A stretch of DNA of 64,000 nucleotides from Scytonema hofmannii PCC 7110 (GTDB lineage Bacteria; Cyanobacteriota; Cyanobacteriia; Cyanobacteriales; Nostocaceae), in NCBI RefSeq assembly GCF_000346485.2, contig NZ_KQ976356.1, positions 70,153-134,152 of the forward strand, in the 5' to 3' direction. Below the pieces are notes generated by a model. That model ran no database searches and had not been told where the DNA came from. It worked only from the letters and a program-made list of their open reading frames with translations. The position numbers and the translations under genes were made by a program. Positions 33,250 to 42,160 of this stretch are shown here, in pieces; the stretch's first letter is position 1, and every line of letters begins with the position of its first letter.

Positions 33250-33308
33250 GGTGAAACGCCTTTCCCTATCTCCTGCTACTTTAGTCCCCTACTCCCTAGT
33301 TCTTCAAT

Positions 33309-35078
33309 TTGATTCCCGTTATCTATAAAAAACCCGACTTTCTCGACACCCTCAAGTATGTTTTGGGGAAAGATAGTGCTGCAATTGTTGATACCAACAT
33401 GATGGGAACAAGTCCACACCAATTTAACGAACAGTTTCTCAGTACCAAATACACCAACAAAGCAGTCAAACGACAATGCGCTCACCTCATCATCTCGATC
33501 GCACACCGCCCCGATTATCACGAGCATTTATCTGATAGTCAGTACAGCTACGTAGCCAAGGAATACCTTAAAGATATGGGGTATTTGCCCAAGGATGAGT
33601 CACTCCATGCAACCAGTCAATACGTTGCAGTTAGACATAGCGATCGCAATCACGAACACCTGCACATAATAGCTTCACGTATTCGGTTAGATGGTAAATT
33701 AGTTAATGATTCCTACGACTATTTCAACTCCCAGGTGTCAACTAGACGAATTGCGGCTCAATTGGGGTTGGAAGTTACACCAACGACGAATGAAGCCGTC
33801 GCCTTGAGGTTAGAACAAGAGTACAAAATTACTACACCTACAAGTCCCAACCGCTCAAAAAGTATTAAAGCAGTCAACAGCAAGCACAAAACCCCAACGA
33901 GTAAGGAGATGATTCGGGAAGCAATAGGGGAAGCTATTAAAGATAGCCCCACCGTCTCTACTTTTATCCAACGGCTGGAGGAAAACAATATCGCAGTATT
34001 ACCCAAGATGAGCGGAGATGAACTACTCGGCTTTACCTACATTCACAATCAGGTCAAAATTGCTGGTTATCAAGTATACAAACCTTACAGTTGGAATAAA
34101 CTGCAATCTGAATATGGAGTCACATACGCTCGCGAGAGAGATAAGCAAGCCATTCAACAAGCCAAAATCAAAGCAATTAACTGCATAAACAACACAGCTT
34201 CAAGTTATGCAGAACACTCCTATAGCAATAAACCTACTAACGGCAGTACAAGCGATAGCAATGGTGATGCTGACAGCAATATCAATCTCGTTGATAGTAC
34301 AAATATACCTAGTAATTTCCTTGAAAAGGGTTTAACAACACCAACATTGGAAAAAGAGTTGGCTACAGCAAAAACCCCAGTAAAGAAGAAAGTACAACCC
34401 GAACAGCTGAACGAAAAACAGCCCTCTACCGAACTGTCATCATCGCTCAGTCAAAATACTCATTTAGCAGTGGACACTGAGGTTAAGGAAGAACTGCCAC
34501 AACCATTGGAAGAATTGGAAAAGCCAATTCAAGTGGAAATAGCTGAGGTTGAGGAAAAAGTATCACACTCCAAGGGAAAATCAAGAGCAGAAAAGAAGTT
34601 GAGTACAGATAATGGCACAATTTCTCCAACGGAGGAGCAACCATCACTCATCAATGACTCCCTTACCCCTAACAACGCCAGTCGGCTCGTCTCAAGCGAT
34701 ACGCCTGAAGGCGTCCGCGCTCCGCGCAATCGCGATGCAGAAGTACCCTCTGTGGCAAATCCGCTCACACCTGTGGCTCCCCTACAAAGCAATATCAAAG
34801 ATTTGGCTACTGTTATAACTAACTATATGCTTGTTACCAATAGTTACCGTATTAATGGACGAGAGTTGAGCGCAAGCTTGGACGGAAATGTCCTAACTGT
34901 TTGCCGTCATGGAGATGATATTCCTGTGATGCAAACCCGCTATCATAATGGTAAGTGGCATGAAGAGATACCAACCCAACTAACAACAAACGAAATCGAG
35001 CAGATTGAAAGCTTGCGTGTCTTTACCCAACAAGCGCTAATAAATAGATCGCGGATTAATTGGGGAATTGAGAAGTAA
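33309..35078 (+). CDS. MOB-family relaxase
   Basis: 589 residues. The N-terminal 200 carry relaxase motifs: QCAHLIISIAHRP, and the metal-binding motif III RHSDRNHEHLHIIASRI with H110, D112, H115, H117 and H119. It would nick oriT and pilot single-stranded DNA during mobilization. The start appears to be TTG (giving MIPVIYKKPD). Residues 290-500 are a low-complexity linker; within it the codons near 34690-34740 look like an inserted GC-rich repeat read in frame. The last 95 residues form a separate small domain. No type IV secretion genes are in the window, so transfer would need helper functions. Confidence 0.85.
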   Translation: MIPVIYKKPDFLDTLKYVLGKDSAAIVDTNMMGTSPHQFNEQFLSTKYTNKAVKRQCAHLIISIAHRPDYHEHLSDSQYSYVAKEYLKDMGYLPKDESLHATSQYVAVRHSDRNHEHLHIIASRIRLDGKLVNDSYDYFNSQVSTRRIAAQLGLEVTPTTNEAVALRLEQEYKITTPTSPNRSKSIKAVNSKHKTPTSKEMIREAIGEAIKDSPTVSTFIQRLEENNIAVLPKMSGDELLGFTYIHNQVKIAGYQVYKPYSWNKLQSEYGVTYARERDKQAIQQAKIKAINCINNTASSYAEHSYSNKPTNGSTSDSNGDADSNINLVDSTNIPSNFLEKGLTTPTLEKELATAKTPVKKKVQPEQLNEKQPSTELSSSLSQNTHLAVDTEVKEELPQPLEELEKPIQVEIAEVEEKVSHSKGKSRAEKKLSTDNGTISPTEEQPSLINDSLTPNNASRLVSSDTPEGVRAPRNRDAEVPSVANPLTPVAPLQSNIKDLATVITNYMLVTNSYRINGRELSASLDGNVLTVCRHGDDIPVMQTRYHNGKWHEEIPTQLTTNEIEQIESLRVFTQQALINRSRINWGIEK

Positions 35079-35226
35079 AACTCTCTTAAATTAAAGATTA
35101 TAAATCATCTAGTTTTATTTATTTATAAGAAATAGAAACATATTCTGTAATTAAAATATTTTGAGTGAAATCTCTTTACTAACCATTCTTTTCTTTCTTA
35201 TACTCAGAATTTTACTGGAGGTTTAA

Positions 35227-36168
35227 ATGAGTAATTTACGTTTAGAAAAACAAGCAGACGGGGATTGGCACTTTGAGTTACCGTCTTCAGTTACAGAATT
35301 TAATGACAGCTTAGATTCGATATCCGATGCTTGGTTTTATAGTAATTTAGAGCCGAATAATATCATCAATATTTTAACAAATATCATTAAGATTTGCCCA
35401 GATAATATTGATGCATATTGTTTGCTAGGGCAAGTTTACGAAGAATGTGGTTGTGAAGATTTGGCATTTCGGACGTGGGAAGTCGGGATTCAAAGACTTT
35501 TGAGAATTTTTCCGAAAAAGTTTGATTTTAGAAAAGATAAGATAAATTACTATGATTTAAACAATCGACCCTTTTTTAGACTATACCATGCCTGGGGCTT
35601 AGTACATTTAAAAGCAGCTAAAGATAAGGAACTAATTTTTTTGAGCATCCAGAATCTAGAGATTGCCTCAGAAATTTTTCTAAATCTGATTAGCATCCAC
35701 TATAACGATAATATTGGTGCTAGAGATTTGTTGATAGAATGTTATTTAAAATTGGGAAGATATGAAGATGTTTTGTCAGTTTGCAAGCTTTATCAAAATG
35801 AGTTTGAGGAAGAAGCCATTTTTCATGACAACGAAACCACCGATCCTAGTATTCTATATGGCAGGGTTCTCGCTGGCATTCGGTTAAATAGAAGTGATGT
35901 GGTTCAAGAGTGGCTAAAAGTTGCAATAGAGCGCAGACCACTTGTAGCCGAAATACTCGTGTTGAAAAGCCCAAGTCAACCAGAAAATTATAATCCTAAT
36001 ATTCTGACTTCTGGTGGTGCAGATGAGGCTTACAATTATTGGTGCGATCACCATGACGTTTGGTTTGAGTGCGACGCTGCAATGGCATTATTGAGAAAAA
36101 AGACGACTCGAAAACTGATTGAAGAAGCAAAGCGTAGATGTAGCTCATCTTGGGAAGCTCAAATTTAA
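35227..36168 (+). CDS. TPR-like protein, 313 residues
   Basis: Helical repeat protein. ICPDNIDAYCLLGQVYEECG and the following LAFRTWEVGI, then NIGARDLLIECYLKLGRYED, read as tetratricopeptide repeats. The C-terminus has a Trp-rich WCDHHDVWFECDAAMALLR. ACTGGAGGTTTAA gives a good ribosome-binding site before the ATG. Probably a scaffold protein; no partner is evident. Codon use is more AT-rich than in the relaxase. Confidence 0.7.
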   Translation: MSNLRLEKQADGDWHFELPSSVTEFNDSLDSISDAWFYSNLEPNNIINILTNIIKICPDNIDAYCLLGQVYEECGCEDLAFRTWEVGIQRLLRIFPKKFDFRKDKINYYDLNNRPFFRLYHAWGLVHLKAAKDKELIFLSIQNLEIASEIFLNLISIHYNDNIGARDLLIECYLKLGRYEDVLSVCKLYQNEFEEEAIFHDNETTDPSILYGRVLAGIRLNRSDVVQEWLKVAIERRPLVAEILVLKSPSQPENYNPNILTSGGADEAYNYWCDHHDVWFECDAAMALLRKKTTRKLIEEAKRRCSSSWEAQI

Positions 36169-36292
36169 AAACAGAAAGTCACCAACTTTATTCAATATTC
36201 AGCTACCTTGATGAGAAAAATGTCACCACATCTATTGACATATGAAATAATAGTAAATAAACCAAGCACACTATAAAAAGGAGAATAGATAT

Positions 36293-36556
36293 ATGCCTCA
36301 TTACGTTTGTGATTTTATCGATGATAGTAATTGGCAGAAAACAAAAGAAGAAGTAAAAACTAGAACTTTTGATACTGAAGAAGAAGCAAAAGAATGGTTT
36401 AAAGCTCATTTTGCCGGAAAAAATTTAGAGTTTACAGGGTTTCATAGAACTGAACGATATGCGACCAGTTGGGTTGATTGTGATGGTAAGAGTATAGGCG
36501 AAATTACCAGACGACCCTCTGAGGGAGAAAAATACTTTACAAATCATAAATCATAA
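36293..36556 (+). CDS. hypothetical protein, 87 residues
   Basis: A small charged protein (MPHYVCDFIDDSNWQKTKEE...). AAAAGGAGAATAG upstream of the ATG is a strong ribosome-binding site. It ends 8 bases before the FolD-like gene, so the two are likely one operon with the glycosyltransferase. Function unknown. Confidence 0.65.
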   Translation: MPHYVCDFIDDSNWQKTKEEVKTRTFDTEEEAKEWFKAHFAGKNLEFTGFHRTERYATSWVDCDGKSIGEITRRPSEGEKYFTNHKS

Positions 36557-36564
36557 TAATTACC

Positions 36565-37788
36565 ATGATAATTGATGGCAATATAATTAAAGAACACGTT
36601 AAGAACCAATGCAAAAACTACCAAGAACAATTACTAGGTAAAGAAATTACCATCATTAGATTTAATCCCCCACCTAATTTAAGAAATTCTGAAAATTTAA
36701 GTGAAAGGCAAAAAAGCCTAAAAGGAAAATACGAAGCAGCTTTAGTATCAGAAAATCAAAAAGTAGCGACCTTTGAATCTTTTGGAGTGAAAGTCAATCG
36801 GGAAACACTATCGCCAGAAGATACCACTGTAGAACAATTTCAAAATATTCTCCGAAATCTAAACGATAACGAGAATGTAAAAGCAGCTATAGTTCAGTTT
36901 CCAATTCCATCAGAATTTGAAGACTCTCTTGAAATTTTATCTCCAGAAAAAGATATAGATATAGTACGAGAAGAACCTAACGGTTTATTCTCAGCACCAG
37001 CTACATCTGAAGGTGTAGCCAGAATAGTTGAGTCTTTTGCACAACCAGATTCAAATGTTGCAGTCATTGGTGGTGGAGGGTTTATCGGTAATGGAGTTGT
37101 TAATTATTTAAGAGAAAAGAATATCAACTGCTTTATACTGGAAGATGGTGATGATTTAACCAGAACAAGAGCTGCTGATATCGTCGTAACTGTAACAGGA
37201 GTACCTGGACTAGCCACTCCATATATTCTTCCCGAACACAGGTTAGTTGTAGATAGCGGGTTCACTCCAGGAGAAACTAAACAAGACTTTCCTAGAGGTG
37301 ATGTTGACAAGAGCGCCTACAACATTCCCCAAAACATCACTCCTGTCCCTGGTGGCATTGGTCCTACCGAAATGGCTATTCTTGCCGAACGCTTTATTAA
37401 AATGGAATTAGGGATTGAACTTCCTGAATGGAATTACCAACAGTTAGTACAAGAACAGTTGGAAAGAGCGCAAATAATTACACCTCTCGCTAAGGCTATA
37501 CTTGCTACTACAAATAGTAACGATATTTCTAGATCACCAGCAGAAAATTTGGAATTGTTTGTATTGGAACTCGGCGATTATAAGTTGACTCTCGACACTG
37601 AGAAAAATATCTTCATGGTATCTCGCTTGCAAGAAAAGACTCTTTTAATTCAAGAAAATCTGACTGCCAATCAAATTGAAATTAATCGCGGGTTAATCCA
37701 ACAGGATGTCATCAACATACAGCAGCTGCACGCTCAACACCGAATAGATATCCAGCAAAACAACCAGTCAAGAGGTCTTGAACAATGA
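36565..37788 (+). CDS. FolD-like enzyme with C-terminal extension
   Basis: 407 residues; the first 285 resemble bifunctional methylenetetrahydrofolate dehydrogenase/cyclohydrolase. Seen: SLKGKYEAALVSENQKVATF (Tyr and Lys of the active site), AIVQFPIP (FolD VQLPLP), EKDIDIVREEPNGLF (FolD KDVDGF region), VAVIGGGGFIGNGVVNYL (nucleotide site) and ITPVPGGIGPTEMAILAE (PVPGGVGPMT). Substitutions at several of these suggest an altered substrate or partner. Residues 290-407 are an added domain ending in a Gln-rich helix. Stop overlaps the glycosyltransferase start (ATGA). FolD family on a plasmid, next to a sugar transferase, is unusual. Confidence 0.78.
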   Translation: MIIDGNIIKEHVKNQCKNYQEQLLGKEITIIRFNPPPNLRNSENLSERQKSLKGKYEAALVSENQKVATFESFGVKVNRETLSPEDTTVEQFQNILRNLNDNENVKAAIVQFPIPSEFEDSLEILSPEKDIDIVREEPNGLFSAPATSEGVARIVESFAQPDSNVAVIGGGGFIGNGVVNYLREKNINCFILEDGDDLTRTRAADIVVTVTGVPGLATPYILPEHRLVVDSGFTPGETKQDFPRGDVDKSAYNIPQNITPVPGGIGPTEMAILAERFIKMELGIELPEWNYQQLVQEQLERAQIITPLAKAILATTNSNDISRSPAENLELFVLELGDYKLTLDTEKNIFMVSRLQEKTLLIQENLTANQIEINRGLIQQDVINIQQLHAQHRIDIQQNNQSRGLEQ

Positions 37789-38594
37789 AACTATCTATCA
37801 TTACCGCTACGTACAATCGACCAGAACAACTGAATGCGATCGCACTGCCCAGTCTGCTCGACCAAACAGACTACAACTTCGAGTGGGTTGTTGTCAACGA
37901 CGGTGGAAATCCCGAAATTAGAGAGATTGTCAGCCATCTCAAAACCAACTTCTCACTAAAGTATGTGGAAATTAAACATTCATCCACTGGGTTTGGGCTA
38001 TGCCACGCACGCAACGCTGGTCTTGAGGCAGCGACAGGGGAATTAATTTCTTATCTAGACGATGATAATAACCTCACACCAAAGTTTATCGCTACTACAA
38101 GCGAGTTTTTCCGACAGTACCCTACAGTTAAATACTGTATGACAGCACAACAGCGTCGTCGAGATGTCACCAAAGATGGGAAAATTATTCGCCAGGGCAA
38201 AACTTTTCTTTCTCCGAGTCATGCTGAGTGTTCTTTAGCAGAATTAATCTCTCAAAAGGAAATATTCGATAGTAATGGGTTTACCCACTATTGGAAAAAT
38301 GCACCTAAATGGAATTCCAACTACAGAGTATTTGCAGATTATGAATATTTACTCCAATGTATAAACGTTTGGGGAAGACAGGGCTTCCAAATAAACTCTA
38401 TACCTTTAGTCAATTACATCCAGTCAAGTGAGGGGATTATCGGGAGTTCATCCTACCAAGAATGGGCAGAAGAATTAAGCAGGTTAATTGAAAACACAAA
38501 TTTATCACTCATACCAAACGAAGTGGAAAAATTACACCAACTAGTTAGCGTTTATCAAGAAAAATGTGATTCTCAATTACCAGCATTTATCTAA
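37785..38594 (+). CDS. family 2 glycosyltransferase
   Basis: 269 residues with a GT-A fold: LSIITATYNRPEQLNAIALP, FEWVVVNDGGNPEIREIV, and GELISYLDDDNNL (the metal-binding DxD). A Trp/Tyr-rich acceptor half follows. It would move a sugar from a nucleotide donor onto an unknown acceptor. Coupled by ATGA to the FolD-like gene. The last 46 bases of this gene region recur at 42085-42132. Confidence 0.85.
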   Translation: MKLSIITATYNRPEQLNAIALPSLLDQTDYNFEWVVVNDGGNPEIREIVSHLKTNFSLKYVEIKHSSTGFGLCHARNAGLEAATGELISYLDDDNNLTPKFIATTSEFFRQYPTVKYCMTAQQRRRDVTKDGKIIRQGKTFLSPSHAECSLAELISQKEIFDSNGFTHYWKNAPKWNSNYRVFADYEYLLQCINVWGRQGFQINSIPLVNYIQSSEGIIGSSSYQEWAEELSRLIENTNLSLIPNEVEKLHQLVSVYQEKCDSQLPAFI

Positions 38595-38600
38595 TGCTAA
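38555..38600. repeat. direct repeat, left copy, end of the glycosyltransferase gene
   Basis: TCAAGAAAAATGTGATTCT then ACCAGCATTTATCTAATGCT; repeats at 42085-42132 with a few changes, 3.5 kb away. Confidence 0.8.
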
Positions 38601-38982
38601 AGATCCCAATTAGATAGAAATGTTTTGGGTTCGTCAAAAATCAAAATATTCCGCATAATTCGTGGATTTTAAATCAAAAGATAAATGCTATGATGAGGCG
38701 AAATTAGAACTACTGACAGAAGAAATTTATGAAAATAAGAGCAAAGAAAATAACTTAGCTCTAATGTAATTAATAGCCTAAAGAGTAAGAAATCAAAGCA
38801 TAGAGAAGAACCTCTCCAGCCAAGCGGCAATGTGCCAATCTTATCCGAAGCGATCGCACACCGCCCTGATTTTTACGAGCATTTATCCGATATGTAACCA
38901 GACCTAAAATTTGTCAGAGTCTGGTTATACTATCAACCTTCTGTTGTTGGCGAACGCAAGGAAAGCTGGCTCATTGAAGTCC
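38601..38982. other. gene-free stretch with a relaxase fragment
   Basis: No intact frame. Contains the relaxase remnant at 38849-38896. Confidence 0.6.
38849..38896 (+). pseudogene. remnant of a relaxase gene
   Basis: Translates as EAIAHRPDFYEHLSDM then stop, matching SIAHRPDYHEHLSDSQ of the relaxase (DNA 33496-33541). It must come from a second, divergent relaxase gene. Confidence 0.75.
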
Positions 38983-41208
38983 CTATCTCAAACCTAACTT
39001 TTTAGCAAAATCTTCATCGTATATCGCTTTTTCCCAATTCCTTGCTGACTTAACTTGCTCAGGAGTTAGATTCCGAACACCCCTAAAGTCAGCGCCTGAC
39101 AAATCCGATTTTGATAAATTAGCTTGCAATAGATCCGCTTGTGAAAGGTCAGTATTCTGGAGACTAACTTCTGGCATATAAGTGTTTCTAAGGTTAGCGC
39201 CATTTAGTTTAGCTCTCGAAAAGTCAGATCCATTCAAATCAGCTTGCGATAGATTAGCTTGCGATAGATTGGTATCCTGAAGGCGAGATTTTGGCATATA
39301 AGTATTCCATAACCGAGCGCTCTGAAGGTTAGCTTTTGACAAATTACCTGCTTTCAAGTTAGCTTCTGAGAGGTCAGCTTTTGAAAGGTTGGCATTTTGA
39401 AGGCTAGATTTTAGCATATGAGTTTTCCATAGCCGAGCATCCTGAAGGTTAGCTTTTGACAAGTTACCTGCTTCCAAGTTAGCTTCTGAGAGGTTGGTTC
39501 GCGAGAGGTTTGCTTGGGAGAGGTTGGCTCTTGGCATATGAGTTTTCCATAGCCGAGCATCCTGAAGGTTAGCTTCTGACAAGTCACCTGCTTCCAAGTT
39601 AGCTTCTGAGAGGTTGGTTCGCGAGAGGTTTGCTTGGGAGAGGTTGGCTCTTGGCATATGAAATTTTTCCAGATTCTGCCCAGCCAAGTGCTTTTTAATA
39701 GCAATTACAAATGTTATTAATAGCGTTTCTCTGTTTAACAGAACTATTAAGCCAATTACTCCGATACCTAGACAAATTGCCAGAGTTCGGGCTATGGTAA
39801 TGCGCTGTTGCTGTCTTTCGCGCTGCTTTGTCTCCCTATTCCGCTGCTGGATCTCCTTATCCTGCAGTTCTAAACTTCGCTTGATAAAAAACCGCTCCTC
39901 GTAAGCCAAATCCTTTAAATGCTTCTGCTGCCAATCTTCCGCCACAGCTAACGGTACACCTCGCAACAATGCTCCCTCGTCGTTACCTGTATTATTCCAC
40001 TGACATATCTGCCTCCGTAGTTCTTCTTGCCAAGTGCGAAACTCATTGTTTTTCTTCATCCATTGAGTTAAACGATGCCAGTTTTGAATCAAAGCCTCAT
40101 GGATAATTTCTACGGTCTCTTGCTGAATTTCCTTGTTATAGTTGATGACAACCAGGCGAATCTCTTCACTGTTAAGGCACGTTACCAGTTCCCAGTTATC
40201 TTCTCCCAAATTTGTACGAGTTGCGATGCGACGAGTGTATGCTGTCCCTTTTTCTGGATTGATTAATTGAATGAAAATTCGCTCTAACCGTTGTCTCTCG
40301 TCATCATTGTAGTTTTTATACACCTCTTCGGCATGGTTAGCGATTGACTGTTCTACAAAACCGATTTCTTGATAACTCTTATGAGTAAGCTGAGCGTCAG
40401 TCTGTTTTTTCCATAGTTGAGTCAGCGTGAACTCTAACAAAGGTAGATTTTCGGCTTTGTCACCTACATCTGATATTATGCGTTCAGTTAGTCCTGTTTC
40501 TAAACGTAGAGGAAACCAATTATTTTCTATGTATATACGACAAATTTTAGCCGGTTCCTCAATTACTTTTTGCAGATCTTGCTGACTCATCAGACCAATT
40601 TTCAAATCTCGATTTTGTAACTCATCTACAAAAGGACGATAGGAGAGAGCATGGTGTAAAAAGTCTGCCCGCATAGTTAGGAGCAGGGTGAATTTGGGTG
40701 CATCTCTAACACATGTGAGCAATTGATCTAAAAACTGTTGGCGCTCCTTTTCATCCTCACAAAGGGTGTAGAGTTCTTCAAACTGGTCAGCTACTAGAAG
40801 CAAACGCTCACCTGGATGCTTTGATAGAAACTGTTCCACCATCTGCTGTAACCATCGGATATTCTGGTTAAATTCTATAGTCTGCTGGTCTAGTTCATAA
40901 GTCTGAAGTTGCATTAAGGAAACAACTGCCTCTGTCAGGGTTTTGCAAGGGGATTTTCCAGGACGAAACTTGGCAATCCTCCAACCGCCTGTATCTTTCA
41001 AATAGGGAATAAGACCAGCGAAGACTACCGAAGACTTTCCACTGCCAGAAGGTCCAATCACAGCAACCAAAGGCTCTTTATTGACTAATTTCACCAGGTC
41101 TTTTACAAAAGTCTCACGACCAAAGAAAAACTGATGATGTTCTTCTTGGAAGGTAGATAAACCTTGGTAGGGGCAAGGCCAATCTGCTACATCATGGTTG
41201 ATTTTTTT
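38983..41208 (-). CDS. STAND-type ATPase with transmembrane helix and pentapeptide repeats
   Basis: The open frame begins at 41208. Its first residues read WPCPYQGLSTFQEEHHQFFF followed by GRE, then Walker A GPSGSGKSS, Walker B LLLVADQFEEL and a region ending in the winged-helix-like VEIIHEALIQNW: the order of cyanobacterial STAND proteins. One membrane helix follows (TIARTLAICLGIGVIGLIVLL), then about 200 residues of pentapeptide repeats (ANLSQ, ANLSE type). No ATG, GTG or TTG exists before 41094, and that GTG would drop conserved residues. Expression probably depends on a -1 shift from the gene at 41187-41699. STAND proteins often act in signalling or phage defence. Confidence 0.85.
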   Translation of the reverse strand, partial: KKINHDVADWPCPYQGLSTFQEEHHQFFFGRETFVKDLVKLVNKEPLVAVIGPSGSGKSSVVFAGLIPYLKDTGGWRIAKFRPGKSPCKTLTEAVVSLMQLQTYELDQQTIEFNQNIRWLQQMVEQFLSKHPGERLLLVADQFEELYTLCEDEKERQQFLDQLLTCVRDAPKFTLLLTMRADFLHHALSYRPFVDELQNRDLKIGLMSQQDLQKVIEEPAKICRIYIENNWFPLRLETGLTERIISDVGDKAENLPLLEFTLTQLWKKQTDAQLTHKSYQEIGFVEQSIANHAEEVYKNYNDDERQRLERIFIQLINPEKGTAYTRRIATRTNLGEDNWELVTCLNSEEIRLVVINYNKEIQQETVEIIHEALIQNWHRLTQWMKKNNEFRTWQEELRRQICQWNNTGNDEGALLRGVPLAVAEDWQQKHLKDLAYEERFFIKRSLELQDKEIQQRNRETKQRERQQQRITIARTLAICLGIGVIGLIVLLNRETLLITFVIAIKKHLAGQNLEKFHMPRANLSQANLSRTNLSEANLEAGDLSEANLQDARLWKTHMPRANLSQANLSRTNLSEANLEAGNLSKANLQDARLWKTHMLKSSLQNANLSKADLSEANLKAGNLSKANLQSARLWNTYMPKSRLQDTNLSQANLSQADLNGSDFSRAKLNGANLRNTYMPEVSLQNTDLSQADLLQANLSKSDLSGADFRGVRNLTPEQVKSARNWEKAIYDEDFAKKLGLR

Positions 41209-41699
41209 TTAGAGCTACCTTTGAATGGTCTTGTGATTATTTGGCGTATTTTTCTTAGAGAAGTTTCTGTATCAATCTCCACTTCGTAAGATACGATGGG
41301 TGGCAGGAGTGGCAGGGTGGCTTTCAGTTTTGCTGCTGCTGGTTTATCCAATTCATTAAGTTTTCTTAGAATTTCCTTCAACAGTTCTATAACTTCAGGA
41401 GGATAGCTATTATATCCAGAGGTTGTAATATTTTCAACCTGCTGCACAACATCAACAATGGCTTGACTAGCTTGTTGCTCAGAGATATGAAATAAGTTTG
41501 CTTCTTGACTCAGAATTTGTAAGTATTCAGACTCATGTTGACGAATACTTGGTAGTACCTCTCGTTTAAGACGTTGCTTTAACTCAAATTTTTGAGTGGG
41601 ACTTGCTAGTAGGACTAGTTCCTTTTCAAATTCATCCAGCTTCTCATAGTCAATATCTAAAGTTTCTTCTAAGCGAGCTAATCTTTCCTTCGCAAGCAT
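41187..41699 (-). CDS. N-terminal domain of the STAND protein, in the 0 frame
   Basis: 170 residues: a helical MLAKERLARLEETLDIDYEK, then ELVLLASPTQKFELKQRLKR, and a C-terminal SSKKKSTMM. The first 90 residues resemble effector-associated N-terminal domains of cyanobacterial STAND proteins. At the end the sequence TCT followed by nine A (minus strand, 41210-41202) occurs just before the stop. A -1 shift there continues as INHDVADWPCPYQGL into the ATPase. So this is either the first part of a frameshifted fusion or a two-gene split. Confidence 0.75.
   Translation of the reverse strand: MLAKERLARLEETLDIDYEKLDEFEKELVLLASPTQKFELKQRLKREVLPSIRQHESEYLQILSQEANLFHISEQQASQAIVDVVQQVENITTSGYNSYPPEVIELLKEILRKLNELDKPAAAKLKATLPLLPPIVSYEVEIDTETSLRKIRQIITRPFKGSSKKKSTMM
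41202..41210 (-). promoter_or_regulatory. A9 slippery run, candidate -1 frameshift or transcriptional slippage site
   Basis: Nine consecutive A on the coding strand in the overlap between the two frames. The 0 frame stops at 41187-41189; the -1 frame is open from 41208. No strong downstream stem was identified by eye. Confidence 0.5.
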
Positions 41700-42160
41700 G
41701 AGAATATAACTCCTATGAAATTAATTTTTTGCTTTTTTAGGCAAATCTACGCAGGCATGAGTGTTGTATACAAAACTATAATAATTATAGTCAAAATCAT
41801 TACTATACAGCCAGCGATCGCACACAATTCCTGTAAAATAAATTTCCATTCGGCATCTACCGCCCCATTAACATCCGTGTATACGGCATCTGGGAACGCC
41901 TACATAAAACCATACACGCTGCATTTTACCGCATAGCTTTTCGCAAAAAGCTTTACCAAACCTTGACCTTCTTCAGGAGGATGTAGACCTATGGCTTCAT
42001 AACTATAAACTGGCACAGACACTCCCTACCTCCTTCTCCCTATGAGAAAAACGGTTTTCGGTAAAGCGAACGCCCGTAAACTTGTCAAGCAAAAAATGTG
42101 ATTCTAGATTACCAGCATTTATCTAATGCTAAGTGTCTTACTCCTTAAATAATACTTATT
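41700..42160. other. gene-free stretch with the right direct repeat
   Basis: No convincing frame; carries the glycosyltransferase-end repeat at 42085-42132. Confidence 0.6.
42085..42132. repeat. direct repeat, right copy of the glycosyltransferase gene end
   Basis: TCAAGCAAAAAATGTGATTC then ACCAGCATTTATCTAATGCT; near-identical to 38555-38600, same orientation. Confidence 0.8.

Noticed and set aside
41715-41936. 73-residue plus-strand frame
   Set aside because: Lies in a repeat-bearing, gene-free stretch and reads as random sequence.
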